From positions 8,990,001 to 9,054,000 of the forward strand of contig OZ059896.1 of assembly GCA_964057225.1 (NCBI GenBank): a DNA stretch of 64,000 bases, written 5' to 3'. A program made the translations under genes and the position numbers. The stretch comes from Auanema rhodensis (taxonomy: Eukaryota; Nematoda; Chromadorea; Rhabditida; Rhabditidae). Under the pieces are notes generated by a model, which worked only from the letters and a program-made list of their open reading frames with translations, had not been told where the DNA came from and did not search any database. Shown piece by piece: positions 49,559 through 63,403 of this stretch (positions are counted from its first letter, which is position 1; the number at the start of each line of letters is the position of its first letter).

Positions 49559-51567
49559 GTGTTGAGGGATAGTAACTATCTATCCTTAATCTATTCATGT
49601 TTTCATTTTTTAAATATTTCTTCATATATTAGTAAAAATATGATTACTAAAACAGATTATGATTATAATATTATACGTTTTTAGGTGAGTAGAAGGGAAA
49701 AAAATAAGTTGATCAACAAAGAGCTAAACTAGTATTTCCGGTTCAATTGATTAAAGCCATAGTCATAACCTATTAAGGTTGATTTAATAATTATATATTT
49801 ATAGAGTACTTAATAGCTATAATAATATTGGAATATTAAAATATTTTATATGGAAATTATATTAAAATTTTAAAAAATGAATAAAGTTATATGAAGATGA
49901 AGAGGATAATGAATGAATGATACTATGAATGACATACTATATCTTCATCTTCTAACAGTTCTATGTCAAAGAATTAAAAAAAAAGTGTTTGATAGAACAT
50001 CTGTTACATGGCAAAGTTTAATAGTAATAGACGGCAGCTTAACGTAATAGTTGTATTGTCATTACAATCTTTCTTGATCATTAAAGAAGAAAAAAGAAAA
50101 AAAAATGAAACTTTTACAAATAAAGAAAATTAAAAAATTAAAAAAATAATTTCAGAAGATGTACATACACACAGATACCTTATTATAACTCAAATAATTT
50201 GCTATATTAATAACTTTTTGAAATGATTTATCGTTTTGGTGTTAAAACATAATCGAGGGAAATGCAACAAGAACGAGAAAAACGAAATTATTAATTGAAA
50301 TCTTTGTTTAGAAGTATATGAAAGACCTTAACGTGCCAGATGTCATGACGCCGTGCTATCTCTGTGCCAGAAGGCGGACTTAACATTAACATTGACACGT
50401 AATTGTCCTTCTTGTGAACGGAAACGATAAGAAATGAAAAAAAAATATGGTTGAAGGTAACCAACTAACATGGTCAGACAGTTTGGAATTAATTATACTT
50501 TTTGATGATTAGGAGAATGTATGACAGATGATTAGTTGTACTCAAACACGTACCATCGTCTATTCTCTCATCTCATCACTACGTCAGTTGAAGTTATCTG
50601 GAGATAGTAAAGCACACAAGGCAGTAACGACAGAAGACAGCCTCTGACTTGCCAGATGTTTCGATATGAATGACGTTGAGGAGGTGAGCTAACACTTAAT
50701 GATACCGGTTAGTTGTGGTGGGATATAAGTTTAGATGAAACATATAATACTATAATAAAGAGAAACGATACTTTTTTTTAGGATCATTTAGCTGTTTAAG
50801 TAATAAAAAGTTCTTTGAAAGTGAATACGTTAGGTCAACTTCATAGAATAAAATGTGGATGTTGATGAATTGCTCAGAAAGATACAGCTAAAAAAACAAA
50901 TTGAATATCTTCTCTGGACATTCATCTGGAAAAGTTGCAAAATCTCAATTTAGGAACTAGATCCATCTGGAAGAAAAAGCTATTTGAAGCTTATATGATC
51001 TTCTTCTTCAAAACATAAGTGTTTTTTTGTTTGTTAGATAGATTTAACGATGTGAGTTTATAAGTTTTTTATAGTAAAACATCAAAAAAAGGAAAGAAAC
51101 CGTATAGTAGCATCAGAAGATAAGTAGATGTCAAATGTAAAAGGAGTGTCTACTGAGGAACTATAACTATAAATCATTAATATGAAAGTGATTAAAATGA
51201 ATTTTTAATGATTAAATTCGAGAAGAAGACGAACATTTGATTAAATACTATTATACCGTAAAATAATTTTTTTATCTGATAGTTTTTAAAAATTCGTAAA
51301 AATGGAAGTTTTTAAATAAAAAAAAGGTTGAAAACGAAGTATGGAAGAAGATAGATTAGATGTTAAGAAAAAACATCACAAATAAACCAAAAAAAAATCA
51401 AAAAACACAGAAGGAAGAAGAAGAAGTAGTTGATTTCAAAAGAAAAGATTTCTGATTCATAAAAGGAATGGATTGGACGACTGCATAGGATAACCTTAAA
51501 CATGAATCGAAAAAATGTTTAGTTATGCATACTATCCAGATAATATTAATATAAACTATATTGTATA

Positions 51568-51601
<34 letters not shown>
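51568..51601. repeat. (TA)n microsatellite
   Basis: About 17 TA units. A second (TA)n tract of similar length lies at 54245-54282. Confidence 0.95.
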
Positions 51602-51612
<11 letters not shown>

Positions 51613-51791
51613 CTATACATATAAATCTTTTGTTATAAAATAATTTTTTTGAACGTTGCCATTTGAATTCAATGTATAAAGCACATCAAAATATTTGTTG
51701 TTCCAGATATAAAAGTGGATAAAGAAAATATGATTTAAAATGTTTCAGAATATTGTCATATAAGGATTTCTGAAACCGGTTTCCGATCTCT

Positions 51792-51881
51792 TTACTCTGC
51801 AGTAATTCGGACATTATAGCTGCCAATGCAGATTGCTTTCAAATCATTCGTTCGAGGTGACACAATCTTGTCAGATGGGCA
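51792..51881 (-). CDS. Possible C-terminal exon, unknown secreted-type protein
   Basis: A 30-codon segment follows a good acceptor (TTAATTTTAG) and ends at TAA 51792. It reads CPSDKIVSPRTNDLK, then AICIGSYNVRITAE, with two cysteines and a base composition (about 45% GC) well above its flanks. I recognise no family. Upstream exons could not be joined in phase; the cysteine-rich segment at 52.3-52.45 kb on the same strand is a candidate partner. Confidence 0.3.
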   Translation of the reverse strand, partial: CPSDKIVSPRTNDLKAICIGSYNVRITAE

Positions 51882-52307
51882 CTAAAATTAACAAAGAAAA
51901 GTCATTGAATGGTGAACGAACAAAAAATTAGTAAAGAACTATAGTTGTAGTTTTAAAAAAAAAGAAGAAACTTCTATTGATTGCTTGGAAATAATATGTT
52001 GATATGCAAATGAGACACGTAGATGCGTGAGTTGAACGAGCGTCTTTATCATTTTCATTTGAAAAAAAAACTCAAATGGTTGCATTCCTAAAGTAACTAC
52101 GTCTTTTTTAATTTATTATTTCAAAAATTCAGGGAAACTATGAACCATTAGAAGATATATGGGTCTGCCTTATTATGATTACACGATAACAGACTGCTTT
52201 TACAGTTCAAATCAAATACAACAGCATAACTGTTCAAAATGATTAAAAATGAATAAAGTTAACTGTCAAAAGCGTTGTTCAGTCGTTTTGAAATATGAAT
52301 GGAATGG

Positions 52308-52455
52308 CTATGGACGTTTACAACACAGTCTTTGACACTTACATATCATAGAGTTCATCAAATTTGGACAATAGATCAAATGGCTACAGATATAGAATGT
52401 TGATTTGCAATCGGCATCATCAAGAATGCCCTTTTCGAGTTTTCTTGAGCAATAT
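52308..52455 (-). CDS. Possible cysteine-rich exon, ShKT/SXC-like
   Basis: A minus-strand frame ending at TAG 52308 contains ADC, six residues, YIC, five residues, YC, eight residues, then CKC, three residues, CC. The spacing up to the closing C-x3-C resembles the six-cysteine ShKT (SXC) module common in secreted nematode proteins, although the last pair is adjacent rather than two residues apart. The acceptor (TTGCTCAAG) is weak, and a strong GTAAGT donor lies inside the frame just before CKC. It may be a degenerate or coincidental match. Confidence 0.2.
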
Positions 52456-54242
52456 TATTCTATTCTCTTTGAATCTGATAGTCTTTTGCCTTGAAATTGT
52501 TATCATTTTTATCATAGGAAGTATATTCTGGCGCCATGGATAATGTAAGAATAGGAGGAGAGATAGAGATAGCTAAGCATTTAAATTTGTATAAAATATA
52601 TAGAGAGGAAAAGCATAGTTAGATAATAGAGAGAAAAGGAAGTGAAAATGGTTAGGATAAGAAAGAGAACAGAAGATAGAGACAAGTTGTACAGACGTTC
52701 AAATCGTTCAATAAGACAAGCATAAGGTTCAAGAATTCTTTTAAAAATTTGAAATATTCTTTCAAAAAAAATTATTGTATTTTGTATTTAAAAAGAATAT
52801 TAATATAATATTTAAAATAAAGAAATATAAATATACCATTTGAATATAATTTTAAATAATAATGAACTGATGACGTTGATAGATATTCTGAAATTGGTAA
52901 CATCATGATGAGTGTATGGTGATTATGAAACATTTTAACACAGAACGAAAGAGAGAAAAAATTAATAGATTAAGATAAAAAAAATTAAAAATAACATGAA
53001 TAAGGGTAAAAATAATTGTAAAACATATAGTTATTGAATAAAAAAAAAGAATAAAAGTCAACATAATAGATAATCAATTTAGTTTAAAAAAAGGTTCAAA
53101 TGAGATAAAGAAAACAGAACATTTAACAATATTATTATAAGATGAGCAAATAAATCAAATAATGATAATATAGATGAAAACAATAAGTTTTATGAGGTCA
53201 GAAACATTAATAAGAAGACAAAGTAATATTGTTTTAATATATTATTATTATTATTATTATATGTATCTAGTATAAACACTTATATATTATTAATTATTTT
53301 CAAAGGGTTTAACACCCCACACAATCAAAAGAAAAAACTTATTTCACTGATTCATGTATAATCCGTGTGTTAAGAAACAAAACCTCTTAAAACTGATTAC
53401 TAGATGGTCTATACATTCTAATTGTGAAGCTCCCGTTTTCAATTGAATTAGATGCAGCCAAAAAATTGAGATAGACTATGCATAGTATGTCTCATAATCG
53501 TCAGAGATTATTAAAATCTATTGTGTTTGAGATGATTTTTTTAAATAAAAAAAAATAATTAAATTATGATATGTATTCACTAAATTACTCTTTATTTCAT
53601 TTTTATTAGAAAATAATGGAACGGCAAAAGAATGGATTTTCCAGAGCTCAGTGAGCAATGATGATAAGCCAGTACTGATAACTGTCTGTCTATTATTTTT
53701 ACCTCCGTAATAAAATAGGATGGATAATAGAATTTGTGATAAAGCATACAGTGTGTAGAAGCAATGTAAACTAGAGAATGAAGATATAAGAGAGTTTTGC
53801 AATAAGACAAAAGAAAGAAAGATAGAGGTAAATGATAGATAGATAGATAGTAAAATGGTCAGGTTAGTTAACCCCACAATGAAAACAGCAATGAACAGAA
53901 GTTGACCATTGAATATAGCTCAGTTAAAGATGGATCATTATAAGTTTAAGAATGAAAAATGGTTAGGAAAACGAAGGCAAAAATGGTATGAAACCGGTCG
54001 AGTGACCCTATGCAAATGCAAATTAACATTGTAATGGACAGATATAAGATGGAAAGAGAAAGAAAAAAAAAGAATTTTGACGACATAAGAAATGTAGAAA
54101 GAAAGGAAATTAAAATTAAATATGGGAAGGACAAAATGAGGAGAATGTGCATCAAATTCATATGGGAAGTTCATAGTCATGAAGGGGGTCATCATCACCT
54201 TTTTCTTTCATATTCATGAATATGATGTGAGAAAATAGAAAT

Positions 54243-54244
<2 letters not shown>

Positions 54245-54282
<38 letters not shown>
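54245..54282. repeat. (TA)n microsatellite
   Basis: About 19 TA units. Confidence 0.95.
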
Positions 54283-54284
<2 letters not shown>

Positions 54285-55399
54285 AATAAAATATATAAAT
54301 CAACTTGAATTTTCGTTATAATATGAAATTAAAAAAATATTTGAAAATCTCTAAATAGATGAGAAGTAGGATGATATGGAAAAAACAATACTTTATGTTC
54401 TAAAAGACAAGTAAGCTGACATGAGTAAATTCAACAAAAAAAAAGGTTTTGAAGGAAAGATAATAATATAAATAAAAAGTTTATTTAAAATAAATAAACA
54501 ATATAATTAGATAAGATATTTAAAATATATTAAAACTATTGATTAAACATTGAAATTGATTAATAAATAAATTTTAAAAAAATAGAACAACAAGAATGAA
54601 TTTTTAGAAGAAAAAAAAAGAGGAAAAAGCAAAAAATATGAAACCATATGGATTCCATTTTTGAATGTGTCATATACATTATGTGTCGAGAAAGGTATCG
54701 TTATTTGTATTTTCAAGAAGAAAAAAAGAAAAATGTAAAGATGACAATGAGATGATGATACCATCCATATACATATGTATGTATATATAAAGAATATTCA
54801 TAATTTTTTTTTGTTTTTATAGTAAAATGATCTACAAGAAATACTTTAAATAGTAAAAAAATCTTTTTGGTTACTAAAAATGAATTATTATTATTTTTCA
54901 TTAAACTAAATACATCACTTGAAAAGTTTGAGTGACAAACAATTGGACAAAATGTAAGAAAGACCACGAAAATTACTACAAACTAAGATAACAATATTAC
55001 TTTTTAAAAGAAAAATAAAATAAAGATCTCATGTGTTTATTTAAGAAAATTTCAAATTTTTATTTGTTTTTAGTAAACTTTGGAGATTAAATTAATAAAT
55101 TTTAATTGAAATATTATATTAATCTTCAATAATAGTTATTGTTGAATAACTATTACATTACAAGAATGATTTACAAGCCTTCTTTATATATTTTCTTCAC
55201 AGAAAAACTAGATAGAATATATAAATTCTCAATTATTCTTATATTACCTATTGGATTTCTTATAAACATGATGATTTACGAATTTGAGGCCTTGATTTCG
55301 GAAAATAGATATTTTCTGATTGAAAGTTATACGATATAGGAACAAAAAAATTGCATTTTATAAGTATATTGTATATATTCCCCGTTAACGATCTCAATT

Positions 55400-55450
55400 C
55401 TTTCTCTCTCTCTTTCTCTCTCCCTCTCTCCCTCTCTCTCTCTCCCTCTC

Positions 55451-55495
<45 letters not shown>

Positions 55496-55500
55496 TTCTC
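55400..55500. repeat. (CT)n tract
   Basis: A 100-nt CT-rich tract with CCCTC interruptions. It is CT on the plus strand, opposite to the surrounding purine bias. It creates spurious S/L and R/E frames on the two strands. Confidence 0.95.
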
Positions 55501-58500
55501 AAATCTTATAATACTTCTTACTCTCCAGCATTTTCTTTCTTTTATTCTCGTTATTCATTTGAAATAACATATAAATCTACACAAAGATTTAAAACCTACA
55601 ACTCATATAAGGATAGTCTAAACATCTTTTTTGAAAAATGCAATATTGAGAGTTTTTTCGATCGTGAAACCCCCTGCCAATGATGTCTTATCTGATTCTT
55701 CTGTCTACTTTTGACTCTCTAATCCTTTGCAATTCACTAAAACAACTATCAAATTCTAAAATTTTAAGACATGTATGTATATGGAGAGAAAGAAAAAAAA
55801 AGAAAGAAAGAATAAAATATTTCAATATATATATGTATTTTATAAATAATATTTTTTTAATACAAAAATACAAAAAGATTAAGTTCCAAAAATAAGAACT
55901 TTTCATAATATGATTTGAAGAAGAAAAACCAAATTTTTTGAAAAAGTTAATGAAGATTCAAGAAGATACTGCAGATAGACAGAACGGAAAACATCAAAAA
56001 AGAAGTTTGATGTTATTCAATCATATAATCAGAAAATAGTATTCTAAATGGTTGTTGGTCAAGATGTTCATCAAAAGGATTGTGAAAGACTAAATCCTTT
56101 TTAATGAAAAAATTGTATTGAATTGAGAAAATGAAGTACAGCTGAACAGCTGCCACAAACATCCATCTATTTCACTCTCATTAGTATTCTTAAAAGCTGA
56201 ATGTAGTACTGTACTGCATGCTTGCCCAAGTTAGAAAAGGAACAGTTGTTATACATATATATTTAGATCTTGTAATTTTAAGAGACTTCCGTTTAATTCT
56301 GACACAACATATTTCTTCTTTTATCTGATTTCTGTCATCATTTAACTTCTTAAGAAGTTCTAATGTCATTGAAATTAATTTTTCCTTCTGTATAAGAAAG
56401 AGTGGAAACATCCATTTTTTGAATTTGGGCGAAAGAACGTGATGATTGAAAGCTTTTCAAGATGTAAGCTTCACAACTTTAGTACTGTGCGATGGAATAT
56501 GATGTTAGGATGGTAACGGTATGCGGAATGCAAGAGCACATTGAGAAGGCAAGATGACTACGAAGGTCGATAGATGAGCAGTAGAATAACTTGAAAGAGA
56601 TTCGCAGGCGAGTATTAACAGCTGCTACAGCCTTTCTCTTCTCTCCTTTTCGTCGTGCTTTTCCGTCACCTTCTCCTTTTTTTCGTTGTCATTTTGTTCA
56701 TCGTTTTACTTCAATTTTGTCCATCGGTTCTTGTCGCCCTCTTTGTCTTTCGTCCCTTTTTTTTTGTCTGGTTGTCCCAAAAGTTGCCAATGATGAGTAG
56801 CGAGTACACAGAGAAGAAGAAAAAGGCTTTACGGGTGTGAGTGCGCGCAGAAAATCTCTCCTTCGCCTCCCAGAACTTACGAATCTCGACAACTGAGGAG
56901 AAAGATAGACGAGGAAGAGGGTGGAGATAGTAGTCGTGAACTCAGGTAAAAGGAACACAACGAAGAATAATAACATAGAAACGAGATGTTAGAAACGAAG
57001 TTAAGTTTGTGATGTAATGAAATGTCTAAAAGAGAGGGATTGAAGGGGTTGGGAGAAAGTAAGAGAGCGGGAGTAAGAGAGAAAGAGAGAGGGAGGGAGA
57101 GAGAGTTCTTAATAAAAAGAAATAAATTTAAATACATATTATTATTTTAATTAATATATTCTTATATATGATAGAGAATCATTACAGTTCATAAATTATA
57201 TTCCAACTTATGGAAGCTGACCAGTTGTATCACAAAAAAGAGAAAATGATGTTGAGTTCAAATAATAGTTTTTGAAAAACGTTCCAAAACAACTTAATAA
57301 TGCATACAATCAGGCTACAAAACTGAAATTTTAAAAACTTAAAACAAAAATTTTTTTTATAATTAGAAATAATTAATTTAAGAGAAATGGCTTTTTCTTG
57401 TAATAGATCCAGATAAAAGATAAACTCAGTTAAAAGGTCAAATTCAACAAAAAAAAAAGTTTTAAAAACAAAAAAATCAGTGAAGAAATTGATTAAATAG
57501 TCGATAAATGAAGATATAGGAATACAAATGAAAAAATTAGAAATAATATAAACGATTTGATGATAGCAGACAGTTTCATAGGACATAGAAGAATGCAACA
57601 TGTGGTGGTTCATTCATAAATGTCCATCTGATTCTGGATTATGGGTGGTATTGCATAAACTCAATTTCTCAATCTTTTTCCAAGTATAGTCTAGAAGACG
57701 AAGAACAAATGATCTAACATATGTATAAAACAATAGATGAAGAGATAGAGAAAAATGAAGACGTAGATTCATTCAGAAATGTGAATAATCATTCAACATG
57801 AGCAAACTCAAAAAAGTCGAACGTTTTTTCGAACGAAAAAAATTTTTTTTGTTTGGTAGACAAGAGTGAACTAAATGAAATGAGTGACATATCTATCTAT
57901 CTGCTAGCGATTTTTTGAATCATCACAAAGCACAACAACTTTAAAAAATATTTTGTTTACCTATTTATTTCATTTTTATAAATAAAATTAATTTAAATAT
58001 ATTTATATTTGAACAAAAATAAAAAAAATCTAAAATATATTTAGAAAATGAATAGTAAGTGAAGTAAAACAAAAAAAAGAACTGAATGAACCATTTCCAT
58101 CTTTGATATTCCAGCTCTCAACACTGAGCATAACACAAAAAGCAAATATCAAAGCCAAGAGGTAAACCTCGATGCATTTGGTAAGGAAAAGGAGAAAAGT
58201 TCTTTACGATAAACAAAAAACAAAAGAAATAATCACTTTTGTGAATCATATGTTTGTAATATAACAAGAAAGTGAACAAAAGTACCAAGAAGTAATATGG
58301 AAACTTAGAATTCAAAAAAAAAGGTTTAAAACAAAAGAAAATGACAAATAAATATAATTTTAAACTTTTAAAAATAGAATGATAGTTGCTATATTTGGAA
58401 AAAAAAAATTAATTAAATATTTTATTTGATTATAATGAATATTTATCAGTATATTATCAAATATATTTATATTGAATGACGATGAGGACGATGATCTTCT

Positions 58501-59475
58501 ACTGTCTTTTCAACAGAAAAAAAACAAAAATTGATAAGTTAACGTATTTCTATTTTTTTTTAATTAAAATAATAAATTTTTATGTAAAAATGAAATAAAT
58601 ATAATTTTCATTTAAATATATCTGGTTTCTTTCCTGATAAATACAAAGATGTTAGTATGACATGTGAATAGTGACAACTGACTTAGAGATGCAGTTAGAT
58701 ATCTAATCTGAAGTACGTATGTCTAAATCTTATACAGAGTCATGCTTGACTCTTTTTTCACATGAAATAAGGAAAAAACTAAAGCATACGCGTGTACGTG
58801 TGTGGCAGAGGGACAGAGAAAGAAGTCTCGAAGGCCAGATTATCTTATTCGACGTCCACTGCTCGTCTCTGTGCTCTGTTTACTGACACTATTGCCGTTT
58901 TTCGAAATTGTCACCCAACTCAAAGAGTGCACATTGCAACAATGCGAACAGTCAAGAGGACCTTTGTCTTTATGGTTTTGATATGAAGATTTATCATTGG
59001 ATGTTATAGTAATGAGATTTACTATGTGATATTGACTGTAACTCATTGTTGTATTTACGAGACGTAACTACATTTGAGCAAAAATGATTGTAAGAGACAA
59101 ACATTAGAAAGAAAAAACTAAATAATAGAAACTGTTTGAGTTCAAAGCTTAGGCTTTGAAGATGAAAATAGATAATTGGGAGTGTTTAGAAGCAAAAAAT
59201 ACGATACGACTATATATGTATATTGAAATTGCTTTGTTGAAGGGGTTAGGGGATTTCTAAAACGGTAGAATCACAAATAAACAAGTGGACAGGGTGAACA
59301 CCTGAAAGGACCATGCTCATGTGATACGAATTTAAGGAACAAAAAACAGGATATGCTGAAATTCTGATAGGTTTTGTGTGATTGAAAGGTTTGTCTACGA
59401 ATATTTTATCAAGAGGAGCAGGCGTTTTTTGGAATAAAACTTAAAGACATAAGGAGAGGCAGAAAACGGTGGATA

Positions 59476-59488
59476 GGTAGATAGGGAA

Positions 59489-59520
<32 letters not shown>

Positions 59521-59585
59521 GGAGAGAGAAAGAGAGAGAAAGAGATAGAAAGAGAGAGAGGTAAAGGGAGAGAGGTATAGAGAGA
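59476..59585. repeat. (GA)n tract
   Basis: A 110-nt GA-rich tract with AAAG and GGGG interruptions. Confidence 0.95.
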
Positions 59586-60800
59586 AATGGCGAATAAGAG
59601 TATTAGAGTTAAAAGAAAAAAGATAAGAAAGAGTGAAAAAGAAATGAATGAAAAAGAGAACGAGAGGATAGCAAAAAGGAACACGGAGTACTACGCGTAA
59701 GCATGATCTGCTCGAACGAACATCCGAAAAGTGCTGAAAAATGAAGAGAAGGGTCGAACAAAAAAATAAAAGCTACGGCTTATACAACACTCCTTCATTT
59801 CTCTTTTAACTTTTTATCTCTCTGTTTCTCTCTATCACTCTTTCTCTTCATGTTCAGAAGACAAATTCTTGTTTTCGTCATATCAGGCAAACCAAAAAAG
59901 GAAGAGGTGAGCTGTTTTCGAGTACTTCTCCTGAGCTCACTTATGCGAGACATGTCTAAGGGGTCACAACGACATTTTCAAAACGAAAGAACGATTTCGG
60001 AGTAGCCAACGGAGAAACGCCATGTCGTCTAGCATGCCCCTCTATCGCCTAACAGTTCAGAGAGGAATCACAAATCTGATCTCATTTCATCACATAATCT
60101 ACGAAAAGCTCAGCTCACGCTCTTCATAGTAAATTAAATAGATTTTTTTAAATTTAAGTATTATAGGTTAAGGATGAATTGAATTATATTATTTCCAAAG
60201 ATATGGTCATTTTTGACCATTCTAGAAAAAGAAATATCATCGTACGTAGTTAACAAACAAGAAAACTGTCAGAAGTACATTGTCGTCGGGAATTGCTAAC
60301 GCTTATAATAATAGTTGTTTTAATACGATAGCATCTAAATAGGACAAGAAAATTACTACTACAACCTCAAACGGAAGTTCGGAATAGTAGGGACAGATGG
60401 TCCTGAAACTAGAGTAACAGCATTAGTAGTTGAAGGAGCAGCTTTTGCCTCAAATAGAATGTATGTCATCCAAGAAAGGGCAGGTCGAATATGAATATGT
60501 TTGCTAAGAAGTTATTTGTACAAAGAAAAGAAGAAAGACATTAACTATGTAAATGATACGATATATAAGATGGTAATAACGTAGATTATAGAGAGTAAAG
60601 AAGATTGAATCCATCAGCTACTTCATCATTTGTGCTTTGTCTACTTATTTAGTCATCGAACTACCAATAGCCATCTAATCTCTTTAAGAAAAAGGAATGC
60701 TCTATCATAGTTCATCTTTTGGCGTTTGAAACATGTAAGATGCTTTCGGCTATGGTCACAAGGAATTAGGTAACGAGAAGGAAGAACTGCGGCAAATGAC

Positions 60801-63316
60801 TTGAGTGAATTTCCAAAAGAAATCTGTATGAAATTGAAATACTGTTGTATTCATGTAATGTAATTCTTTTTTTTGTCGCATATTTAACTAGGTTTTAGTT
60901 AATGTGATGTGTGTCTCGCTTCTTTATAAAAGATGACAAGTAACTATAATAAACTTAAGAGAAGGTATGATATTACAGTAAACAACTACTTAGTTTAAGC
61001 ATTGAAATCCCCTTTAACAATATATAAGGAGGATCATATTTGACCAGATTCAACTACTTAATCTCAATATGAATTAGCCTTTCAACTTTGAAAGCCTTCT
61101 GGTATGGGTTCCAGAAGAATTCTGTATTTGCTACCACTTTGTTTATATGAAAATATCTAACGTGAAATTCCACGCTAACTACGCGCGTCATTTCTCTGCA
61201 CGGTGAGGTGCTGTTTTACTCTATCACTCGCTTAATTTCCTTACCACAATTTTCTCTCTCTCTCCCTCTCTCTCTTTCCTTCTATATATATCTCTCTCTC
61301 CCTCTCTCTCCCTCTCTCTCTATCTCTCTCTCTCTTTCTGTTTTTTTCTCTCTCAATCTCTCTCTTTTTCTCTCTCACTGGCTGCTTTCTTTTTCTTTTC
61401 TTCCATGTTGTTTTCATGTAATATTACTCACTATTTCTTTTACAGTTTCTCTCCCTCCCACTATTTTATAGTATCCTATTTTCTCTAAACTTTCTATAGC
61501 TCTTCGTCTCTCGGTAACATTCTTCTTTGGATTTCTCGATGTCCTCGTCAACTTTCTCATTCTTTTCTTTTGTAAATGCAAGCAAGAGCTCACTATGGAT
61601 AGAGCACCGAATCATAGTGAACGAGAGCGTGGGGGAGGAGAGATCGTTCCGTGTTCAAGCTATAAAACACAAGAAGCGGAGAAATATAGACATTTAGGAG
61701 TGACGTCCAGAGAGACAGATATATAAGCAAGCAGACAGTTAGAGCCTGAAGAAGAAGTAATGCACGATCCAGTCAACTATCTAGTATCCCGGAGCAGAAA
61801 CAGAGGCGGATTGGCTTGAGATGGAATGCGTGCTAGAGTGCCCAGTCCTCCTCATCGTCTACTCTCTCAGTGAGCAAATAAGCCGAATCTTAGCGGAGTA
61901 AATACTGAATGAGGTCACCAGCACGCCACTACGTTCCTTAGACTAAACTACCACAATCAACTCTTCGATCCATCTTCATATCCGACAACGGTTGGCTTAC
62001 CGCTTATCAACTCTACACTCCACACATATTTGAAAACAAGTTCCATAATGAAAATCTACAACTCAGCTATTGAACGTAGTGCAAGCGCATAACGTAACAA
62101 CAAAGATTAGCGTGTCTCGAACGCTTATCATGTCCACGGTAATGTGAAAAGGAATACCATATAATAGTCTATTTCAACAACAAAAATCATTAAATGAAGT
62201 TATAAATAGAGCAATTTGACTCTTTTAAAGTCATAAAAACTTTTTTTTAATTCTTCAGTGTCTCTATAAAATTAAGTTACAACTCTAAATGCAATTCCCC
62301 CTAGCTGAGTTATACCAGTTAAAGAACAGAAGTCACAAAGTTAAAAGACAATATCAAAAAAAGGAGAACATTGCTCTATTAGATTACTGAATACATGTAA
62401 ATAGTGGCGAGTTGTATTGTTGATTTCAGAAGACATGATATTGAAAAACTTCGAAATCTATGAAACAAAGGAGCGGAACGATTTTGATCAGAAAAACAAA
62501 GAGAATCAGTAGCTGATGATTCAGACAACACGTAGAATTAACACGTCATTGCATACAAACATCTTTTACAACATATAAATAATGTTTTTTTCATCCGGAA
62601 GTTACAAGAATATTATTGAGAATCATTTTGTTCATAAATTCTGTTTTATTCTCATTTGGCTCATTCAAGAATAGAAAATAAAACATGTTCAGATGATTTA
62701 AAACTAATTTAGCTAGCAGCTTTGAACCATGTAAGGTCAACAATCAAACCAAATTTAATGTAATTTATACAAAGGAGCGTACAAAGATTATATAAAATTT
62801 ACCAATTATTTTTTATTTTATAGGAAATGTTTATTTTAATAGAATATATATGTGTATTTGAATGTATTTTTCGATCATAATCACAAAAAGTTAAAATCAT
62901 TAGAGATGTAAGGATAATTTAAGTTCTTTCGAGTGCATTTCTCCTCTTCAATATAAAAATAATTACAAATATACAACAAAAAATATTGTATTTATGCATG
63001 AAACATACCGATTTCTTATTTTTCTTTACTATTAAAATAGTATAAAACATTCGATCCCTCAATTTAAATTATGAAAAACATTAATTGGGAACATAGATAA
63101 GTAAGAGTTAAAAATACAATTGTGCTGATTTTATCATACTTACATAGGTGTTAAGAGGTTTTGAAAATAAAACAAAAGGAAAAGGGTCAATACAAGTGTT
63201 TGCTTCATAGGGACACTGACAATGAAATTTCGATTAATCGAATGTTTATGTAAAAATGCAGCTTTTTCTTCCAATCAAAAAAAACTAACTTTGTTCTCTA
63301 TCTCTCTGTCATCCAG
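60801..63316. other. Intergenic or promoter-like region
   Basis: Contains the CT tract, a GC-richer block (about 61.59-62.0 kb) with a CTATAAAAC box near 61661, and then AT-rich sequence. A 43-codon plus-strand frame beginning MDRAPNHSERERGGGE (about 61.6 kb) has no further support. Nothing definite is annotated. Confidence 0.3.
61251..61378. repeat. (CT)n tract
   Basis: A 128-nt CT-rich tract. With it the plus strand turns from purine- to pyrimidine-rich. Confidence 0.95.
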
Positions 63317-63403
63317 ATTGAAGTTCGTGAATCATATTTAGAAGGAGCAGATGGGTCTTTGCTTATACATCATGGTTCAGTCTTTCGATATCTGAATAAG
63401 TAG
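63317..63403 (+). CDS. Possible terminal exon on the plus strand
   Basis: A pyrimidine-rich stretch ending CATCCAG precedes 28 codons of ordinary composition (IEVRESYLEGADGSLL, then IHHGSVFRYLNK) and a TAG stop at 63401-63403. It is compact and hydrophilic. Upstream candidates around 63.22-63.25 kb could not be joined in the same phase. No family recognised. Confidence 0.2.
   Translation: MEVRESYLEGADGSLLIHHGSVFRYLNK

Larger units (their letters stand above)
43469..60800. other. Long purine-rich (plus strand) region without a confirmed gene
   Basis: For about 16 kb upstream of gon-1 the plus strand is A/G-rich, with repeated runs of A and GA. The minus strand is T/C-rich, as expected for sense-strand nematode introns. 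Nearly all open frames are on the minus strand and phenylalanine/leucine/serine/isoleucine rich. The region holds many microsatellites and a few exon-like fragments near 45.6, 51.8, 52.4 and 58.1 kb, described separately. It may be a very long 5' intron of gon-1, another minus-strand gene with scattered exons, or intergenic. Confidence 0.4.

Noticed and set aside
55351-55683. Plus-strand 110-codon ORF
   Set aside because: It is translated from a CT microsatellite and its flanks.
58790-59046. Overlapping plus and minus ORFs of 64 and 68 codons
   Set aside because: Open on both strands, no splice context, no recognisable domain.
59409-59684. Minus-strand 91-codon ORF
   Set aside because: Complement of the GA tract; low complexity only.
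61208-61471. Plus-strand 87-codon ORF
   Set aside because: Serine/leucine repeat product of the CT tract.
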